A stretch of DNA of 40,237 nucleotides from the NCBI GenBank assembly GCA_000990585.1, contig LBQD01000004.1, forward strand, positions 1,470-41,706, in the 5' to 3' direction. Within the stretch, counting starts at the first letter, position 1. The number at the start of each line of letters is the position of its first letter. This DNA is from Candidatus Moranbacteria bacterium GW2011_GWE2_35_2- (GTDB taxonomy: Bacteria > Patescibacteriota > Minisyncoccia > Moranbacterales > UBA9337). The position numbers were made by a program, and so were the translations under genes. Positions 36,954-40,237 of this stretch are shown here, piece by piece. A model generated the notes under the pieces. The model saw nothing but the letters and a program-made list of their open reading frames with translations, made no database searches and was not told the origin of the DNA.

Positions 36954-39854
36954 ATGGACAAAAAAATAATAATTCGCGGAGCAAGGGAACATAATTTGAA
37001 AAATATCAATCTTGATATCCCCCGTGAAAAACTGATTGTTTTTATGGGAATTAGCGGATCGGGAAAAAGTACGTTAGCTTTCGATACTCTTTTTGCCGAA
37101 GGGCAAAGAAGATATTTGGAAAGCTTATCGTCTTATGCCCGGCAGTTTTTGGGGCAAATGGACAAGCCAGACGTGGATTATATTGAAGGGCTTTCGCCAA
37201 CAATTTCTATTGATCAAAAATCAGTTTCTCACAATCCTCGTTCAACAGTCGGAACGATTACGGAAATTCATGATTATTTGCGTTTGTTATATTCAAAAAT
37301 CGGAATTCCTCATTGTGAAATTTGTGCCCGGGAAATAAAACGGCTTTCAACTGACGAAATTGTTGATCGAATTTTGGATTTGGGAGATAAAAAAATAGTT
37401 GAAATTATATCCCCCATTGTGCGGAGTCGCAAAGGAGAATATGCGGCTTTGCTGGAAAATTTATGGAAAATGGGACTTTCAAAAATATATGTTGACGGAA
37501 AGATATTTTCTTTGGAAAATCGTAAAAAAATAAAATTGGAAAAAAACAAAAGACATTCATTGGAAGTTGTTATTGATGAAGTGGAAATAAGCGAGAAAAC
37601 TATTTCCCGTATTTTTGAAGCTGTGGAAAAGGCGCTAAAATTGTCCGGTGGAATAGTGAAAATAAATTTACCATTTTCTCACGATCATGAGAAAATGGTA
37701 AATTTTAAAAAAAGAAAAAATGATACTGAAATAAATATTGAAAATAATGAAATTATTTTTAATCAAAATCTTTCTTGTCCGGTTCATGAAATCGAATTTC
37801 CTCCCTTGGAGCCGAGGCTTTTTTCCTTCAATTCTCCCTTTGGGGCATGCAGCGCTTGCGAAGGATTAGGAGTAAAAAAGGAAATAGACGCGAGCTTGAT
37901 TGTTCCTGATGAAAATAAAACCATAAATGAAGGAGGAATTCTTCCGTGGAGTTATAAGCCGAATAATTATCAGGGGACGATAATTCGCGCTGTGACTAAT
38001 TTTTACCATATTCCCGATAACAAACGTTTGCGCGATTTGCCGAAAAAATATCTTGATCTGCTTCTTTATGGTAAAGAGGGTGGAGAATTGATTGATGTAA
38101 AATATCATTTTCGCAACGGGACGAGAAATTTTCATTTGGATTGGAAGGGCGTTTCCGGCTGGCTCGAAGATCGTTATCAAAAAACAACTTCTGATGCGGT
38201 GCGAAATGATATTGAAAAATATATGTCCCAAAAGCCTTGTTCAACTTGCGGCGGAAGCCGTTATCGGAAAGAAGTTTTACTGGTAACGGTAGGCGGGAAA
38301 AATATTGTGGAAGTGTCGCAGATAAGTATTGATAATTGTCTGGATTTTTTCCGGAAACTGGAATTGAACCATCAAGAAGAATTGATTGCCGGAAGAATTG
38401 TTAATGAAGTCATTAATCGCTTGAAATTTCTCAGTGATGTGGGATTGAATTATATCTCTTTGCATCGGACCGCGTTTACTCTTTCCGGGGGGGAATCGCA
38501 AAGAATCCGTTTGGCTTCGCAAGTCGGTTCGCAATTAGTCGGTGTTTTGTATATTTTGGATGAGCCGTCAATCGGATTGCACGCGCGGGATAATAGGAAA
38601 CTTTTGGAAACATTGAAACATTTGCGGGATATCGGAAATACCGTGATTGCAATTGAACATGACGAAGAAACGATGCGCGAAGCGGATTTTTTGGTGGATA
38701 TCGGACCGGGAGCCGGAAAACATGGAGGAGAAATCGTGGCGTTGGGAACTCCTGAACAAGTGATGAAAAATCAGGATTCCATAACAGGGAAATATTTAAG
38801 CGGAAAAATGCAAATTAAAATTCCTGATTCGCGTCGGTCAATGAAAAATAAAAAAGCCTTGATTGTGCGCGGAGCCTCGAATCACAACCTGAAAAATATA
38901 AATGTGCAATTTCCCCTTAAGAGTTTTGTTTGCGTGACAGGTGTTTCCGGAAGCGGAAAATCGACTTTAGTGGAAGAAACTTTGCACAAAGCGCTGGCAA
39001 ACAAATTGCACAGGTCTCTGGAGGTTCCAGGAAAACACAAGGAAATTGTCGGATTGGAAAATATCAATAAAGTTATTATGATTGATCAATCTCCAATCGG
39101 GCGTACTCCGCGTTCTAATCCGGCGACATATACCGGACTTTTTACCCCGATTCGTCAGCTTTTTTCCGCCACCAAAGATGCGCGACTGAAAGGATATGGA
39201 CCGGGAAGATTTTCATTTAATGTGAATGGAGGGCGTTGCGATAATTGCCAAGGAGAAGGATTTTTGAAAATTGAAATGCAATTTATGCCGGATGTGCATT
39301 TGCCTTGCGATATTTGCAAAGGAAGAAGGTATAACAGGGAAACGTTGCAAGTAAAATATAAAGGAAAAAATATTTCCGATGTTTTGGCAATGACGGTTTC
39401 TGAGGCGAAGGAATTTTTCGAGAGTTATCCGCAAATTCATGATCCGCTCAAAGTCCTGGAGGAAGTTGGATTAGGATATATAGAATTGGGGCAAAATGCG
39501 ACGACGCTTTCCGGCGGAGAGGCGCAAAGAATCAAACTGGCCAGCGAGCTTTCCAGGCGCGCCACAGGGGACACTTTGTATATTTTGGATGAGCCGACAA
39601 CCGGACTTCATTTTGATGATATTAAAAAATTACTCAACGTTCTTAACCGTTTGGTGGATGCGGGAAATACGGTGGTGGTAATTGAGCATAATATGGATGT
39701 GATCAAGTCCGCCGATTGGATAATCGATTTGGGACCGGAAGGCGGCGATGGTGGAGGAAAACTGGTGGTTGCCGGCACCCCGGAAGAAGTCGCAAAATGG
39801 CACAAAGAAAGCTATACAGGAAAATACCTGCGCGAAGCTTTGCGGAAAAAATAA
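36954..39854 (+). CDS. uvrA: Excinuclease ABC subunit A
   Basis: A 966-residue tandem ABC ATPase that finds DNA damage. ATG 36954 is chosen because MDKKIIIRGAREHNLKNI aligns with the usual UvrA start; the track's ATG 36927 adds nine residues and is also possible. First Walker A GISGSGKSTLAFDTLFAEGQRRYLESLSSYARQF; second GVSGSGKSTLVEETL. ABC signatures TLSGGESQRIRLASQ and TLSGGEAQRIKLASE. The C-terminal zinc module is CDNCQGEG...CDICKGRRYN. In the first zinc module the usual CPxC reads CPVH, followed by CSACEGLG, so a His may replace a Cys ligand. uvrC follows 38 bases later. Confidence 0.97.
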   Translation: MDKKIIIRGAREHNLKNINLDIPREKLIVFMGISGSGKSTLAFDTLFAEGQRRYLESLSSYARQFLGQMDKPDVDYIEGLSPTISIDQKSVSHNPRSTVGTITEIHDYLRLLYSKIGIPHCEICAREIKRLSTDEIVDRILDLGDKKIVEIISPIVRSRKGEYAALLENLWKMGLSKIYVDGKIFSLENRKKIKLEKNKRHSLEVVIDEVEISEKTISRIFEAVEKALKLSGGIVKINLPFSHDHEKMVNFKKRKNDTEINIENNEIIFNQNLSCPVHEIEFPPLEPRLFSFNSPFGACSACEGLGVKKEIDASLIVPDENKTINEGGILPWSYKPNNYQGTIIRAVTNFYHIPDNKRLRDLPKKYLDLLLYGKEGGELIDVKYHFRNGTRNFHLDWKGVSGWLEDRYQKTTSDAVRNDIEKYMSQKPCSTCGGSRYRKEVLLVTVGGKNIVEVSQISIDNCLDFFRKLELNHQEELIAGRIVNEVINRLKFLSDVGLNYISLHRTAFTLSGGESQRIRLASQVGSQLVGVLYILDEPSIGLHARDNRKLLETLKHLRDIGNTVIAIEHDEETMREADFLVDIGPGAGKHGGEIVALGTPEQVMKNQDSITGKYLSGKMQIKIPDSRRSMKNKKALIVRGASNHNLKNINVQFPLKSFVCVTGVSGSGKSTLVEETLHKALANKLHRSLEVPGKHKEIVGLENINKVIMIDQSPIGRTPRSNPATYTGLFTPIRQLFSATKDARLKGYGPGRFSFNVNGGRCDNCQGEGFLKIEMQFMPDVHLPCDICKGRRYNRETLQVKYKGKNISDVLAMTVSEAKEFFESYPQIHDPLKVLEEVGLGYIELGQNATTLSGGEAQRIKLASELSRRATGDTLYILDEPTTGLHFDDIKKLLNVLNRLVDAGNTVVVIEHNMDVIKSADWIIDLGPEGGDGGGKLVVAGTPEEVAKWHKESYTGKYLREALRKK

Positions 39855-39892
39855 ATTAAGAAATATATAAGAAATATATTGTGAACTCGCCA

Positions 39893-40237
39893 ATGCTGAA
39901 AAATAAAATAAAAAATTTTCCTGATGCTCCGGGGGTGTATATTTTTTTTAATGCGAAGAAAATAATTATTTATATCGGCAAAGCAACTAGTTTGAAAAGT
40001 AGAGTAGGGTCGTATTTTGTTCCCTCACCCCAACCCTCTCCCGGGGGGAGAGGGGGAGGTCTGAGACCGATCGAGGAGATGATTCATCAGGTTTCTAATA
40101 TAAAAATAATCGAAACCGAATCGGTTTTGGACGCTTTGATTTTGGAATCCAACCTGATTAAAAAACATCAGCCAAAATACAATATATTAGGAAAAGATGA
40201 TAAATCATTTTCATATTTTGTTATTACGAAAGAAAAT
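39893..40237 (+). CDS. uvrC: Excinuclease ABC subunit C (cut by window end)
   Basis: The first 115 codons of the dual-incision nuclease UvrC, open to the window edge and therefore not in the ORF track. The GIY-YIG domain is clear: FPDAPGVYIFFNAKKIIIYIGKATSLKSRVGSYF, then VLDALILESNLIKKHQPKYNILGKDDKSFSYF. ATG 39893 fits the family start; an in-frame GTG at 39881 is possible. Between SYF and IEEMIHQVSNIKI the usual short linker is replaced by VPSPQPSPGGRGGGLRP, encoded by a GC-rich palindromic repeat. The frame stays open across it. Confidence 0.93.
   Translation, partial: MLKNKIKNFPDAPGVYIFFNAKKIIIYIGKATSLKSRVGSYFVPSPQPSPGGRGGGLRPIEEMIHQVSNIKIIETESVLDALILESNLIKKHQPKYNILGKDDKSFSYFVITKEN
40022..40062. 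repeat. GC-rich palindromic repeat inside uvrC
   Basis: ACCCTCTCCC and GGGGAGAGGG arms meet around GG, preceded by CCCTCACCCCA. The GC content is far above the surrounding gene. The translated PSPQPSPGGRG resembles a repeat-encoded peptide that is common in other bacterial genomes. Confidence 0.75.

Overview
The window is AT-rich chromosomal DNA that looks like a Candidate Phyla Radiation (Patescibacteria) genome, most likely Parcubacteria/Moranbacteria-like. This is inferred from several things seen in the sequence: short intergenic gaps, many starts without a Shine-Dalgarno, some tRNA genes lacking an encoded CCA, a gmk whose P-loop lysine is missing, and a large set of short two-helix pilin-like membrane proteins of a type common in that group. 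No phage, transposase or CRISPR array was seen.

Region by region. (1) 1-6132 holds a tRNA-Ser, a collapsed tRNA-Ser remnant, a SAM methyltransferase, a family-1 solute-binding lipoprotein, and six consecutive genes carrying seven VirB2/TrbC-like pilin domains. One of these proteins fuses the pilin domain to a VirB1-like lytic transglycosylase, and another carries two pilin domains behind a Cys-rich ectodomain. (2) 6134-7647 (minus) is a coupled pair: an SPFH/band-7 protein and a membrane protein with a LecA-like C-terminus. (3) 7780-12173 is a 34-bp palindromic tandem repeat, then nusA with a promoter and a terminator-like leader hairpin, ppa, tig and clpP. (4) gpmI (minus) and rny (plus) diverge from promoters whose -35 boxes overlap. 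They are followed by an HU gene, tRNA-Pro, a divergent sigma-70 factor and tspO. (5) 18184-20155 is an ECF sigma factor, a membrane protein that may be its anti-sigma, and a small exported protein with a calcium-loop-like tail. (6) 20159-25462 (mostly minus) is tRNA-Val, ftsH, tilS, gmk and rpsA. (7) 25671-28172 is an RluA-type pseudouridine synthase with a probably leaderless mRNA, rplS, and an array of five tRNAs separated by palindromic repeats. (8) 28200-31317 holds small genes: DUF5320-like, DUF134, GlsB/YeaQ-like, YggT-like, a ribbon-helix-helix protein and a large exported protein of unknown function. (9) 31347-33761 is rpsF-ssb-rpsR and efp, with no rplI. (10) 33849-40237 contains the nucleotide excision repair genes uvrB, uvrA and uvrC (cut by the window end), with a membrane protein and a receiver-only response regulator between uvrB and uvrA.

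The core genes serve translation, transcription, protein quality control, RNA decay and DNA repair. The most unusual signals are the pilin/transglycosylase cluster; a family of palindromic intergenic repeats whose arms change in a compensatory way; two decayed extra copies of the uvrB 5' end, each cut at the same codon by one of those palindromes; a different GC-rich palindrome in frame inside uvrC; and terminator-like hairpins in the leaders of nusA, rpsA, rny and rplS. All functions are read from sequence motifs by eye, without database searches.
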